Assembly: GCA_026397915.1 (NCBI GenBank)
Contig: JAPLTX010000012.1
Span: 62,001 to 126,000, forward strand
DNA: 64,000 nt
Source: Verrucomicrobiota bacterium
Lineage (GTDB): Bacteria > Verrucomicrobiota > Verrucomicrobiia > CAIQCK01
Reading direction: 5' to 3'
Below, one piece after another: positions 52,927-62,206 of this stretch. The notes below the pieces were generated by a model that had not been told where the DNA came from, did not search any database, and was given only the letters and a program-made list of their open reading frames with translations. The translations under genes were made by a program, and so were the position numbers. Within the stretch, counting starts at the first letter, position 1; every line of letters begins with the position of its first letter.

Positions 52927-53163
52927 ATGAGCATATTGGCTTTTGCCTCAACCGGCATGGTGGCGGTGAATTCGACCGACCTACGGGCCGTCAGGTATGA
53001 TGAGTGGAGCGGCACGCTGGTGATCGCGTTCCACAGCGGTGGTGTTTACGAATACTACAACGTTCCGTATTCGGAATACGCCGGCCTGATGCGGGCTGAT
53101 TCTCACGGCAGATATTTCCACGCGCACATCAAGGGCCATTATGACTACCGCCGGATCGGATGA
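52927..53163 (+). CDS. KTSC domain protein
   Basis: A 78-residue protein with the KTSC domain: NSTDLRAVRYDEWSGTLVI, FHSGGVYEYYNVP, EYAGLMRADSHGRYFHAHIK and GHYDYRRI. The domain (PF13619) is found alone or fused to lysyl-tRNA synthetases or phage/lysogeny proteins; its role is unknown, often near mobile elements. It overlaps the next gene by 23 bases. Confidence 0.85.
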   Translation: MSILAFASTGMVAVNSTDLRAVRYDEWSGTLVIAFHSGGVYEYYNVPYSEYAGLMRADSHGRYFHAHIKGHYDYRRIG

Positions 53164-53707
53164 TTCGCCACGCGAGCCGAACGGATGGTTTGCGGAAGCG
53201 ATGTCCGCTGTCCGCGAACTGGCGGCGGAAGCCGCTAAACTGAAAGAAGTCAACGAGGAGCCTTTGACAGATGCGCTGGCGCAGTTGTTGACGGCCCACT
53301 ACGCGCTGGCCATCAAGAACGCCATCCGACAAGCCGGCGGGAAACCGCTGGATTTCAATACGCTGCGGGCGCTGTGCGAGGATGTGGCCACTCTGCGGCA
53401 CGGCGATTACAGGGCGGCGCGGCTGAGGTTGGACCAGGAGAAGCTGCAATTGGCCCAGGAAGTGACTCGGGAGCGTGTGAAGAACGCTTTCGAAAAGTGG
53501 CTGAACGATCCGGAGGTTCGAAAGAGCTTTCGCCCCAAGATCAACGAGGATCGGGCACGCACGCTCATACTCGACCTTGTGGATCACGTGCTGTTAGGCA
53601 CGCCGCGGCCGGATCTCTCTCCCCTCTGGGAAGAAGAGGACAACCACTCCAAAGGGCTTAAGCCAGAGACCATCCGGAAAATCGAGCAGGAACTGCGGCT
53701 GCTTTGA
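53141..53707 (+). CDS. Hypothetical protein, relative of 53766-54491
   Basis: A 188-residue helical protein. The part LAAEAAKLKEVNEEPLTDAL through LRALCEDVATLRHGDYRAARLRLDQEKLQLAQE aligns with the middle of the next protein ([14 protein letters not shown] ... [24 protein letters not shown]). It lacks that protein's N-terminal basic region. The pattern of repeated Leu/Ala/Arg with a C-terminal basic stretch suggests a DNA-binding or packaging helper such as a small terminase-like protein, but I cannot name the family. Overlaps the KTSC gene. Confidence 0.55.
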   Translation: MTTAGSDDSPREPNGWFAEAMSAVRELAAEAAKLKEVNEEPLTDALAQLLTAHYALAIKNAIRQAGGKPLDFNTLRALCEDVATLRHGDYRAARLRLDQEKLQLAQEVTRERVKNAFEKWLNDPEVRKSFRPKINEDRARTLILDLVDHVLLGTPRPDLSPLWEEEDNHSKGLKPETIRKIEQELRLL

Positions 53708-53723
53708 TAAACGTCAGACTCAC

Positions 53724-53760
53724 CATGACTCCACAACTCCAATACTCCAACGCCCCATTC
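53724..53760. repeat. Single arm of the GGAGT repeat family
   Basis: CATGACTCC, ACAACTCC, AATACTCC and AACGCC units on the plus strand, complementary to the GGAGT-unit hairpin at 26516-26592. Ends five bases before the ATG of the next gene. Confidence 0.5.
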
Positions 53761-53765
53761 CCCTC

Positions 53766-54491
53766 ATGAAAACACGCATCGGCAAAATCGCGCGGTTGCC
53801 GCGCGCCATCCGCAACCAACTCAACGCACGCTTGCACGACGGCGAGCAGGGCCAGCGGTTGATCGAGTGGCTCAACGCGCTGCCGGAGGTCCAGACGGTG
53901 CTGGCGGCCGAGTTCGAGGGCCGGCCCGTCAACGCGCAAAACTTCTCGGATTGGAAAAAGGGCGGCTACCGCGAATGGGTGCTTCAACAGGAGGCGCTGG
54001 AACTGGCCGAGCGTCTGGCCGAGGACGCGGTGGAGTTGCAGGCGGAGGGCCGTCCGCCGCTAACGGACACGCTGGCACTCTGGCTTGCGACGCGTTACGC
54101 CGTCGCTACGCGGGCCGTGTCCGCGCAGGATGGCCCGGAACAATGGCGGCAGTTGCGCGAGTTATGCGCGGACGTGGTGGATCTGCGCTGCGGCGACCAC
54201 AGCGCGGAACGGCTGCGGTTGGAGCGCGAGCACTTGGAATTGCTGCGCGCGAAGGAACATGAAAGAACGGAAGAGGAGTTTTGGGAATGGGCGCGGAAAA
54301 ATCGGGGGCAGATTTGCCAGGGGTTTGTCCCAGCCGAAGAGAGAATGAGGCGGATTCGGAAGAAACTATTCGGAACGTTGCCCGAAGATGCCGTTATTCC
54401 GGGCAACGGCCCGCTGCCCGCTGCTGTCGTCGGGCCGGCCGACCCGCCTCCGGCCGGAACGCCTGCTTCGATTCAAGGTGAATCAAGGTGA
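53766..54491 (+). CDS. Hypothetical protein with HTH-like N-terminus
   Basis: A 241-residue protein. N-terminal [19 protein letters not shown], then [31 protein letters not shown], resembling a family of small DNA-binding proteins in Verrucomicrobiota and distantly Mu-type HTH (phage gp27-like) proteins; not confirmed. The middle is related to the preceding gene. The C-terminal 50 residues are Pro/Gly-rich. A 10-bp repeat (GGTGAATCAA, twice in succession) spans its stop. Confidence 0.6.
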   Translation: MKTRIGKIARLPRAIRNQLNARLHDGEQGQRLIEWLNALPEVQTVLAAEFEGRPVNAQNFSDWKKGGYREWVLQQEALELAERLAEDAVELQAEGRPPLTDTLALWLATRYAVATRAVSAQDGPEQWRQLRELCADVVDLRCGDHSAERLRLEREHLELLRAKEHERTEEEFWEWARKNRGQICQGFVPAEERMRRIRKKLFGTLPEDAVIPGNGPLPAAVVGPADPPPAGTPASIQGESR

Positions 54492-54663
54492 ATCAAGGCA
54501 GAGAGGAAAAATGATTTCACGCCAGCGCCGCCCAATCGCAAAAGCCTCGCGACCGGTCAAGGTTTGCCGCAGCCTCGACCGCCGGTTCTCGAATTCCAAT
54601 ACCGCGCTAAACACCCCAAAGATTCCGCTTGCCATAGGGCGGCGCGCTTCGTTACATCTGTTC

Positions 54664-56226
54664 ATGGCAGCGAAACAAGCGGACAACCTCGACGGACAGT
54701 TCTTCCAGCCGGCGGACGAATTCTTCCCGGCCAACGCCAAGCTCGGCCTCACGTTCGACGACGTGACTCTGGCCACGCAGTTCTCCGAAATCCTCCCGCG
54801 CGACACCGTGCTGGAGACGCGCCTCGCCGATGGACTGCACCTGAACATCCCCATCGTCTCGGCGGACATGGACACCGTCACCGAGTCGCGCATGGCCATC
54901 GGCATGGCGCTCAACGGCGGCCTCGGCCTCATCCATTATAATATGCCGGAGCGCCAGCAGATCTCCGAGGTCAGCCGCGTGAAGAACGCCGTGCACGGCC
55001 TCATCCAGGAACCGATCAAGGTCGCGCCGGACCAGTTGATCGGCGAGGTGCTGGAGTTGATCGAGACGAAGCGGTTCGGCTTCCGCACATTCCCGGTGGT
55101 GGACACCAACGAAAAACTCATCGGCCTGCTCTCCGGCCACGTCGTCAAGCCGCGCTACGCGAAGCGCAAGGCCATCGAGGTGTTGACGCCGCGCGCCCAG
55201 GTCCAGACGATCAACAAGAAGCAGCTCGGCCGCGACCCGATCGCCGCCGCGGACAAGTTTTTCACGGAACATCCCGGCATCCACAAACTGCTCGTGGTGG
55301 ACGACGACGACCACCTGCGCGGGCTGTTCACGCTGGCCGATGTCGAGCGCATCATGCAGGAGCGCATCGCGCAGTTCAAACCGGCCCGTGACGCGAACCA
55401 CCGTCTCATCTGCGGCGCGGCGGTTTCCGCCACGCGCAACGCCTTCGGCGAACTCGACCGCGAGCGCATCCTCAACCACGTCGGCGGGTTGGTCGAGCGC
55501 GGCGTGGACGCCGTCGCGGTTTCCACGGCGCACGGTTTCAGCAAAGGCGTCGGCGACGCGGTGCGGATGCTACGCGACGCGTTTCCAAAACTGGCGATCA
55601 TCGCCGGCAACGTCACCAGCGCCGCGGGCGTGGAGTTTTTGGCGAAGGCCGGCGCGAGCATCGTCAAGGTCGGCCAGGGCCCCGGCTCCATCTGCACGAC
55701 GCGGCTCGTGGCGGGCGTCGGCATCCCGCAGCTCACCGCGCTCTACATCACCTCGCGCGCCGCGAAGAAACTCGGCGTCACCATCATCGCCGATGGCGGC
55801 ATCACCAAGTCCGGCGACATCGTCAAGGCGCTCACGCTGGCCAACGTCGTCATGTGCGGCGGGTTGCTGGCCGGTTGCAGCGAAGCGCCCGGCGAGATCG
55901 TCGAGATCGGCGGCAAGCTCTACAAACAATACCGCGGCATGGGCAGTTTCGCGGCGATGAAGGCCGGCTCCGCCGCGCGTTACGGCCACGAGAAAGACAC
56001 GGTCCGCAAGATCGCCGCCGAAGGCATCGAGGCGCTCAAGGAATCCGCCGGCTCCGTGGATCGCGTGCTGGCGACTCTCATCGGCGGCATCCAGTCCGGC
56101 CTCGGCTACCTCGGCGCCGCGAACCTCGCCCAGCTCAGCGAAAAGGCGCGTTACATCCGCGTCAGCCCCGCCGGCATGAGAGAAGCCGCCCCGCACGACG
56201 TCGTGGAACTCAAGACCGGAGCTTGA
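54664..56226 (+). CDS. guaB: IMP dehydrogenase
   Basis: A 520-residue enzyme oxidising IMP to XMP in guanine nucleotide synthesis. The TIM barrel is split by two CBS domains (about residues 108-238). LTFDDVTL near the N-terminus, the catalytic loop [12 protein letters not shown] (Cys344), and [19 protein letters not shown] with the Arg-Tyr flap dyad are present. Unusual: the conserved Asp of the IDSSHG-like strand, which contacts NAD, is Ser287 here (VAVSTAHG). ATG 54664 is selected because the longer in-frame extension is unlike the family. Confidence 0.93.
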   Translation: MAAKQADNLDGQFFQPADEFFPANAKLGLTFDDVTLATQFSEILPRDTVLETRLADGLHLNIPIVSADMDTVTESRMAIGMALNGGLGLIHYNMPERQQISEVSRVKNAVHGLIQEPIKVAPDQLIGEVLELIETKRFGFRTFPVVDTNEKLIGLLSGHVVKPRYAKRKAIEVLTPRAQVQTINKKQLGRDPIAAADKFFTEHPGIHKLLVVDDDDHLRGLFTLADVERIMQERIAQFKPARDANHRLICGAAVSATRNAFGELDRERILNHVGGLVERGVDAVAVSTAHGFSKGVGDAVRMLRDAFPKLAIIAGNVTSAAGVEFLAKAGASIVKVGQGPGSICTTRLVAGVGIPQLTALYITSRAAKKLGVTIIADGGITKSGDIVKALTLANVVMCGGLLAGCSEAPGEIVEIGGKLYKQYRGMGSFAAMKAGSAARYGHEKDTVRKIAAEGIEALKESAGSVDRVLATLIGGIQSGLGYLGAANLAQLSEKARYIRVSPAGMREAAPHDVVELKTGA

Positions 56227-56231
56227 AACAG

Positions 56232-56252
56232 CCGCGTCATTTCGTGACGCGG
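56232..56252. terminator. Bidirectional hairpin between guaB and the AraC gene
   Basis: CCGCGTCA, five-base loop TTTCG, TGACGCGG: a perfect 8-bp stem six bases after the guaB stop and at the end of the convergent araC-family gene. No long T run follows, so termination strength is uncertain. Confidence 0.55.
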
Positions 56253-56259
56253 GCACTCT

Positions 56260-57156
56260 TCAACCAACACGCCTTTTGGCGCGGTCCGTGCTCGGCGACG
56301 CGCCATAGACGCGGCGGTAGAGACGGTTGAAGTGGGAGAGATGATTGAAGCCGGCGGCGTAGGCGATGGCGCTGATGGATTCGCCGCCACCCAACAACAG
56401 CCGCCGCGCGTGGTCGAGCCGCACGCGGTTCAGAAACTCCGTGAGAGTGCAACCCGTGTAGCGCGGAAACTGCCGCTCGAAGGTCGCCTTGCTCATCGCC
56501 GCCAGTTGCAGCGCGTCGCGCAGCGGCAGCGGCTCGGCGTATTTCTCCAACACGCGCCGGATGACGCGCTCGATGCCGGGTTGGTGGCGTTCGCCTTCGC
56601 GCACGCTGAACTGCATCCGCGAGAGCACGTGAGACTGCGACGACGGCAGCGCGGCGAGTTCCGACAGAACTTGCAGCAACATCCCCAATCGTCCGGCAGC
56701 GGACAGCCGCGGCATCTCCAGCAGCCGCGGCCCGATCCGCTTGCAGATCGCCGGCCCGAACACCAGCCCGCGCCGTGCGCGATCCCACAGCGGCGCGAGC
56801 AGCGCAAACTCAGGCAGCGCGCGCAGCGGATGGTCCAGCGGCCAGTGGAATTGCATCGAGATGCCCGTGGAGCGCCGCAGCCCTTGGACGCAATGCGGCA
56901 GGTGCGGCCCGAGCAGTTCCAGTTCCGGCCCGTTGAACCGCTCGATGTGGTCGCCCACAAGCCGCAGCCCGCTGCCGCGTTCGATGAACGTCAGCTCCAT
57001 CTCGCGGTGCAGATGCCAGTAGTCGCCCGCGCCCTCGAACGGCACCACGCGCCCGTCGGCCGTGAACTGCTCCACCTCACGGAGATTGTCGCGCCAGCGA
57101 TGCAGTCGGAACGACAGGCCCGCCAGCGGCGTGATGGTTTCGACGTGGATGGGCAT
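56260..57156 (-). CDS. AraC-family transcriptional regulator
   Basis: A 298-residue regulator. The N-terminal cupin-like sensing part (about 10-150) includes DYWHLHREMELTFIERGSG, and the C-terminal double HTH (about 200-295) has LRDALQLAAMSKATFERQFPRYTGCTLTEFLNRVRLDHARRLL and ISAIAYAAGFNHLSHFNRLYRRVYGASP, the AraC/XylS signature. It probably binds a sugar or related ligand and activates nearby promoters. It lies 15 bp after the glutamate dehydrogenase gene on the same strand. Confidence 0.92.
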   Translation of the reverse strand: MPIHVETITPLAGLSFRLHRWRDNLREVEQFTADGRVVPFEGAGDYWHLHREMELTFIERGSGLRLVGDHIERFNGPELELLGPHLPHCVQGLRRSTGISMQFHWPLDHPLRALPEFALLAPLWDRARRGLVFGPAICKRIGPRLLEMPRLSAAGRLGMLLQVLSELAALPSSQSHVLSRMQFSVREGERHQPGIERVIRRVLEKYAEPLPLRDALQLAAMSKATFERQFPRYTGCTLTEFLNRVRLDHARRLLLGGGESISAIAYAAGFNHLSHFNRLYRRVYGASPSTDRAKRRVG

Positions 57157-57171
57157 GATGGCGCTTCGGAA

Positions 57172-58974
57172 TCAGAGCGTCGGGTAGTGGTGCGCTCCGC
57201 GGAGCAACTCTTTACACGCGGCGACCACGTCCGTCTGCAACCCGCGCTGCCACTCCTCCCAACGAGCCGCGTGCCGGTAGAGCGCCATTGCAGCCAGCTT
57301 CTTGGTCACGATGGCGTCGCGATAAGCCTTCAACTCCGGCGTGTTCAACGTCCGGAGAATCTTCGCCATGCCGAGATGCTCCACAAGAACCGCCGGGATG
57401 TAAGCTCGCAACGCGCCGCTCACGATCTCCTTGTGGGCCAGGAGCAGTTGGAGTCTTCCTTGCAAGGCCGCCTGCAATGCAAACAACTCCTCGCTTGTGC
57501 GAGCCGAGAGCTTGTGGAGCGGTGTCTTTTCCTTGGCGTGGAGCGCCAGCAACATCCGCGTCTCGGCGACGGCGTTGGCCGCGACGAGGTCGAGCACTTC
57601 GCGGATCAGCCGCGTCCGCGTCTTCGGGTTCTCGACTAGCACGCGCTCGTAGTCGTCGCCGAGCAGGAACGCCGTGAGCACTTCCGCGATGGCGCTGGAG
57701 GTCACACCGCCTTTGTTCGCGCTGGAGTCCTTGATTTGCAGGATCGCACTCTCGCGGGCGATGACGTCGCGCGCCGTGTCGTCGAAGAACACGTTGGCGC
57801 CCTCGACGATCACGCGCAGTTCGCGGAAGACCGCCAGGAAGTTCCGGACGTTGACGGCGTTGACGGTGTCCCTCAGCCCGCCACACGGCACGAAGGCCTG
57901 GATGTTCGCCGTGGCGACGCAATGGCGGCTGCGCGGGTCGGTAAGGAAGTTGCGATGGAAGAAGTTGCCGTCCTCGACGCGCGTCCCGTCCGGCAGCGTG
58001 AAGCGGCCCGGCGCGCGCAGCACGCGAAAGCCCCGCCGGCTGAGTTTCGCGGCGGGATACGCGAGGCTGTTGAGGCGCGGCTGCGTGTGCCGCGCGAAGG
58101 CGAGCTTCATCAGCTCCTTCTTGTCGAGGCCCTCCGGGTCGAACAGCACCGAGCCACCGTCCACGAGCAGGCAGATGCGGCCTTTGAACGACTGAATCTG
58201 GTTCGCGCCGAGGTCGCCGTCCGGGCCGCCGGTCATCATCAGGTTGACGTGTTCTTCCTTCAGACCGACATGGTCGAGCAACGTGCGCAGGCAGGCCATC
58301 ACGCCCATCGTGGTCATGCCGCTCGTGCCGATCTTGTCGCCGAGCCGCGCGTAGATTTTCGCCGGGTCGCTGGTGACCAGTTTGGAAACGCCTTCGATCT
58401 GAAGTTCGGTGCCTTTTTCCCCGTGCGGCAGCAGGCCGAAGACGTGCCTGTCGCGCGTCAGCCCGTAAACGTCGTGTGGGATGCCGATGCTCTTGCCGGT
58501 GGTGATCGTCCGCCAGTGTTTGTAGCCGCGCTCGCGGGCGCGTTGCGCGACGGCGTCCATGAACGACGCGGTGCCTTCATCGGGGCCGAAGAAAATCATC
58601 TCCGGCTTGTCGAGGTAATCCACGATCTCCGCGGACGGCTGCACGAGGTCCATCACGCCCTCGGTGAAATCGAACGTGGCGCTGAGGCCGTCACGGGCGT
58701 ATTCGGGGTGCGGGACGATAACGGCCTTGGCGCCGCTCTCGGCGATGTCCTTGTGTTTGAGCCGCTGCGCCACCGGACCGAGCGCGTAGTTGAGCATGGG
58801 CATGTTGTCCAGCTCGGTGTCGTAGTTGCCTGGCGTGACGCGCACGAGCCGCACGCCGCCGCGGGCGATGTCCTCGGCGCGCATGTGGGTGCCGACGGCG
58901 TAGAAGCCGACGACGAAGAACACGCCGTAAACCTTGCTGAGAAACGCGAGCGGGTCGAGGACGGTCGGCGCGAG
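57172..58974 (-). CDS. NAD-specific glutamate dehydrogenase (GDH2 type), C-terminal part after frameshift
   Basis: About 600 residues in the frame that takes over at 58974. It has LAFLSKVYGVFFVVGFYAVGTHM, ARGGVRLVRV, ELDNMPMLNYALGP, the nucleotide-binding region MTGGPDGDLGANQIQ, NIQAFVPCGGLRDTVN, and VEGANVFFDDTARD, KDSSANKGGVTSSAIAEVL, all typical of large NAD-GDHs. Homologous sequence continues directly from the N-terminal frame when one base is added at about 58975-58979. Reads 1039 residues in total with the N part. Oxidises glutamate to 2-oxoglutarate. Either a sequencing error or a real lesion. Confidence 0.85.
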   Translation of the reverse strand, partial: LAPTVLDPLAFLSKVYGVFFVVGFYAVGTHMRAEDIARGGVRLVRVTPGNYDTELDNMPMLNYALGPVAQRLKHKDIAESGAKAVIVPHPEYARDGLSATFDFTEGVMDLVQPSAEIVDYLDKPEMIFFGPDEGTASFMDAVAQRARERGYKHWRTITTGKSIGIPHDVYGLTRDRHVFGLLPHGEKGTELQIEGVSKLVTSDPAKIYARLGDKIGTSGMTTMGVMACLRTLLDHVGLKEEHVNLMMTGGPDGDLGANQIQSFKGRICLLVDGGSVLFDPEGLDKKELMKLAFARHTQPRLNSLAYPAAKLSRRGFRVLRAPGRFTLPDGTRVEDGNFFHRNFLTDPRSRHCVATANIQAFVPCGGLRDTVNAVNVRNFLAVFRELRVIVEGANVFFDDTARDVIARESAILQIKDSSANKGGVTSSAIAEVLTAFLLGDDYERVLVENPKTRTRLIREVLDLVAANAVAETRMLLALHAKEKTPLHKLSARTSEELFALQAALQGRLQLLLAHKEIVSGALRAYIPAVLVEHLGMAKILRTLNTPELKAYRDAIVTKKLAAMALYRHAARWEEWQRGLQTDVVAACKELLRGAHHYPTL

Positions 58975-60290
58975 GTCTTGAGCGTGTCGGTGACCAGCCG
59001 GCCCATGAACGTGAAGATGTCGCAGGCCGTCTTGTCGTCGAGAAACGCAATCGCCGCGCGGCGGTTGAACGCCTCCAGCGCCCTTGTCACGGTCCGGCCA
59101 CTCGCGGCGGCCCGGCGGCGCGGGTTGAAGCGACGGCTGAAGAGTTCGTGAAGCTGCTTCAACAGGTCCGGTTGGCCAAGCATGGTGTTGAGGATGACCT
59201 TGCGGGTGTATTCGGCGCGATTGGAGTCGAAGACGCGCTTGGCCATCGCGTCGCGCAGGTCCGGCCGGCCCAATCCCTCCATGATGTCGCGGTCGGCGGG
59301 CAGGTCCTTGTGGATGAAGCTGTGGATGAACGCAAACGCGTTCAGCGAGAAGAAATATTCGTCCAGAGTCAGCACGCCGCCGACGTAGAGCTGATCCAAC
59401 TCGTTCGGCTGGATCGCCAGCAACGACTGTAATTGGTCCAGCGCCTGCCGCAATCGCGCCGCCGCCGGTTTGCCTTGCAGATAAAGTGAGCAGATGGACT
59501 CCATGCGGCCTACGGGATTGCGGAACGTTTCCCAATACGCCCGCCCCAACGTGATGCCGAGGTCGCCCATCATCCTGCGGATCACCGGCACGGTGGAGCG
59601 GTTGAAGTCCTCCCGGAACATGATCCGAGTCTCGCGCGTCCGTTCCGACTCCGTGACTTCGATCAGCGGAACCACGCTGTCGAGAGCGCGCCGGAGGAAA
59701 TTTTCGTAGCGTTTGCGTGTCACCGGCGGCATCTGCTCGCTCGCCGTCGGCCCGGCAAACGCGAACGCCGACACGCCTGGTTCCAGTTCTGCGGTTTTCG
59801 GGCACGGATCGGGTCGGATGATGTAGGTGTAATACTGGTGATCGGGGCCGAAGTAATACTCCACACGGTGGCCGGCCATGACGGGATTGAGCACGACTTC
59901 CATGCGGTCGCGAGTCTGCGCGGTGGCGATGCGCACCTGCACGCCGCCGTCCACATCGAACTGCACCTCCGAGACTGCCCCGCGCAGGACGAACTCGCCG
60001 TTCTCGCGCTGCATGTTCGTGCCGATGGCGCGAAGCACGCGCTTGAGGGCGTCCTTCGAGATGTGCCGGAAAAAATACGCCGGCAGCCCGAGCTGGGTCA
60101 GCAGGATGCGTGCGGCGTGGTTGACGCAGCCGGCGGTGAGCAGCCCTTCGTTGGACAACTCGATCACCGCCTCGTAGAGCAGATTCGGGTCCAAGCTGGT
60201 TTGTTGGGCGATCCGAAGGACCGAGTTCGGCTCCGGGTCGGCGGACACGGCCGGCCCGATGGTGGGGTTTGGGCTTCCAGACATTTTCAA
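58653..60290 (-). CDS. NAD-specific glutamate dehydrogenase (GDH2 type), N-terminal part before frameshift
   Basis: The gene starts at ATG 60290. Its first 437 residues or so, to DTLKT, are the regulatory/N-terminal part of the large GDH: ALKRVLRAIGTNMQRENGEF, GPDHQYYTYIIRPDPCP, HSFIHKDLPADRDIMEG and NRAEYTRKVILNTMLGQPDL. After base 58976 the frame turns into Arg/Ser/Ala/Pro-rich sequence characteristic of a wrong frame, stopping at 58653. The true product would continue in the frame of 57172-58974. Confidence 0.82.
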   Translation of the reverse strand: MKMSGSPNPTIGPAVSADPEPNSVLRIAQQTSLDPNLLYEAVIELSNEGLLTAGCVNHAARILLTQLGLPAYFFRHISKDALKRVLRAIGTNMQRENGEFVLRGAVSEVQFDVDGGVQVRIATAQTRDRMEVVLNPVMAGHRVEYYFGPDHQYYTYIIRPDPCPKTAELEPGVSAFAFAGPTASEQMPPVTRKRYENFLRRALDSVVPLIEVTESERTRETRIMFREDFNRSTVPVIRRMMGDLGITLGRAYWETFRNPVGRMESICSLYLQGKPAAARLRQALDQLQSLLAIQPNELDQLYVGGVLTLDEYFFSLNAFAFIHSFIHKDLPADRDIMEGLGRPDLRDAMAKRVFDSNRAEYTRKVILNTMLGQPDLLKQLHELFSRRFNPRRRAAASGRTVTRALEAFNRRAAIAFLDDKTACDIFTFMGRLVTDTLKTSRRPSSTRSRFSARFTACSSSSASTPSAPTCAPRTSPAAACGSCASRQATTTPSWTTCPCSTTRSVRWRSGSNTRTSPRAAPRPLSSRTPNTPVTASAPRSISPRA

Positions 60291-60361
60291 CTCTCCGTGA
60301 TGCTCGCGACTCTAACCGCGCGCAGGAACCCAAACAAGCTCGCATTCCACGCCGCCAGCGT

Positions 60362-61474
60362 GTGAAATCACCGCCCGTGACCGCGACGCGCCACTCGCCA
60401 ACTCGCATCCGCTTCATCGAAGTGGAGCCGCTCGACATTCCATTGATCGCGCCGTTTGGCATTTCGAGCGGTGTGCAAGTGACGGCTAAAAACGTCCTCG
60501 TGACCGTCGAGTTGGCCGACGGCACGCGCGGCCACGGCGAGGCTGCGCCGTTCGCCGCCTACAATGGCGAGACGCAGGCCGGCGCGTTGCGTGTGCTCCG
60601 TCAGGCGCGCAATTGGTTGCCCGGCTGCAACGCCCGCACGTGGCGCTCGCTGGCTGCCGAGTTTCGCAGACGTGGAGGGCGGAATTGCGGCGCGGCGCAG
60701 TGCGCGTTCGAGACAGCGTTGCTTGATGCGCTCAAACGCCATGAGCGCGTGCCGCTCTGGCGTTATTTTGGCGGTGCCGGCACAACTCTCGAAACCGACA
60801 TGACCGTGACCACCGGCTCGCCTGCCGAGGCCGCCGTCGCGGCGCGCGCCATCGTCGGGCGCGGCATCCGTTCCATCAAAATGAAAATCGGCGGCCAGCG
60901 CGGTCCCGCTCATGATCTCGCGCGCATCGCAGCGGTGCACGAGGTCTCACCGGAATCGCCGCTCATCCTCGACGGCAACGCCGCCATCTCCCGTGCTGAA
61001 GCGCGGGAATTGGCACGTGGCATGAAGAAACTCCAGATCGTCCCCGCGTTGCTGGAGCAATGGCTCGCGAAGGAAGACCTCGACGGCATGCGCACGCTCG
61101 GCGAGGAAACCGGCTGGCTCGTCGCCGCCGACGAAAGCTGTTGTTCGGCGCGCGACGCTCAACGCATCGCCCGGAAACGGGCCGCACAGGTCATCAACAT
61201 CAAATTCATGAAGGCCGGGATCGTCGCCGCGCTCGACATCGCCCGTGTCGCTCGCGCACACGACCTCAGCCTGATGATGGGCGGCAACATCGAGTCCATC
61301 CTCGCGATGACCGTCTCGGCCTGTTTTGCCACGGGGCTGGGTGGCTTCCGATTTGCGGACCTCGACACGCCGCTGTTTATGGCGGAGAACCCCTTCCGCG
61401 GCGGCTACAAGTTGGATGGCGCGCGCATCTCCGTCGCCCGCATCACCGCCGGCCACGGTGTCACGCCGCGTTAG
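60362..61474 (+). CDS. Dipeptide epimerase (mandelate racemase/enolase superfamily)
   Basis: A 370-residue enolase-superfamily protein. Capping domain: IPLIAPFGISSGVQVTAKNVLV and GHGEAAPF. Barrel residues: the catalytic Lys pair in IRSIKMKIGG, metal ligands in LILDGNAA, LLEQWLAKEDL and VAADESC, Lys in INIKFMKAG, and the Asp-x-Asp motif FADLDTP near the end, marking L-Ala-D/L-Glu-type epimerases. It would epimerise dipeptides from cell-wall recycling or peptide breakdown. GTG 60362 is taken as start; GTG 60377 is possible. Divergent from the dehydrogenase gene. Confidence 0.88.
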   Translation: MKSPPVTATRHSPTRIRFIEVEPLDIPLIAPFGISSGVQVTAKNVLVTVELADGTRGHGEAAPFAAYNGETQAGALRVLRQARNWLPGCNARTWRSLAAEFRRRGGRNCGAAQCAFETALLDALKRHERVPLWRYFGGAGTTLETDMTVTTGSPAEAAVAARAIVGRGIRSIKMKIGGQRGPAHDLARIAAVHEVSPESPLILDGNAAISRAEARELARGMKKLQIVPALLEQWLAKEDLDGMRTLGEETGWLVAADESCCSARDAQRIARKRAAQVINIKFMKAGIVAALDIARVARAHDLSLMMGGNIESILAMTVSACFATGLGGFRFADLDTPLFMAENPFRGGYKLDGARISVARITAGHGVTPR

Positions 61475-61480
61475 TCAGCG

Positions 61481-62206
61481 TTAGCGAAGGTATTTTGCCA
61501 GTCCGATGACGCCCACGCCGATAACCGTGACCAAGACGGCGAGGCGGAAGTTGCGCTCGTTGATCCGATCCTTCAGCCACACACCTAGATGCCCCGCCGC
61601 CAAAGCCGGCAGCAGTCCCGCCGCCGACAGCATTAGCAGGTGACTTTTCACCATACCAAGCGAGGTGTAGCTCACAGCGGCAGTTGCCGCGAGACAGAGG
61701 AAGTAAGCCAGCAGTGAACTGCGGAAGACGTCTTTCGGCCACTCGCGCGACAGGCCATAAATGACCACCGGCGGGCCGGACTCGGAAATGCCACCACCGA
61801 GCACGCCGCTGAACAGGCCAATCGTCGGCTCGGTCAGCGGATGCGCCGGAAACCGCACGCGCACGCGCGAGAGGAACAGGATGCCAAACACCAGTGTGAT
61901 GATGCTGATGGCAGCGCCAATGAAGTGGACGGGCAGATGTTTGAGAGCGTATGCGCCGATCGGCACGCCAGGCAGGCCACCGATGAGCAAGCCGCGCACG
62001 GAACGCCACTCGACGTGGCGGCGGCCTTCGCACACGAGGAAGATGTTCACCGCCAGCATCGTAAAGCAATACGCCGGCACCGCCTCGCGCGGCGACATGA
62101 AGAGCGCAAACAACGGGATGGCCACCAGCGAGCCGGCAAAGCCCACCGTGGACTGCACCAGCATCCCGAGGCTCGCAATGGCCGCGAAGACGGCAAACTC
62201 CGTCAT
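61481..62206 (-). CDS. TauE/SafE family sulfite exporter-like permease
   Basis: A 241-residue membrane protein with about seven to eight helices and two repeats of the TauE pattern: FAGSLVAIPLFALFMSP (FxG...P) in the first half and GGISESGPPVVIYGLSREWP in the second. Such proteins export sulfite, sulfoacetate or other small anions. It is last in a minus-strand chain and overlaps the RpiB-like gene by four bases (ATGA), so co-expression is likely. Confidence 0.88.
   Translation of the reverse strand: MTEFAVFAAIASLGMLVQSTVGFAGSLVAIPLFALFMSPREAVPAYCFTMLAVNIFLVCEGRRHVEWRSVRGLLIGGLPGVPIGAYALKHLPVHFIGAAISIITLVFGILFLSRVRVRFPAHPLTEPTIGLFSGVLGGGISESGPPVVIYGLSREWPKDVFRSSLLAYFLCLAATAAVSYTSLGMVKSHLLMLSAAGLLPALAAGHLGVWLKDRINERNFRLAVLVTVIGVGVIGLAKYLR

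Noticed and set aside
53584..53592. CACGTG motifs elsewhere (for example 53586, 56630, 33811, 17815)
   Set aside because: Flanks do not match the ParB consensus; expected by chance in GC-rich coding DNA.
58975..60525. Upstream extension of the C-terminal dehydrogenase frame
   Set aside because: Arg/Gly/Pro-rich wrong-frame reading of the N-terminal dehydrogenase coding region.
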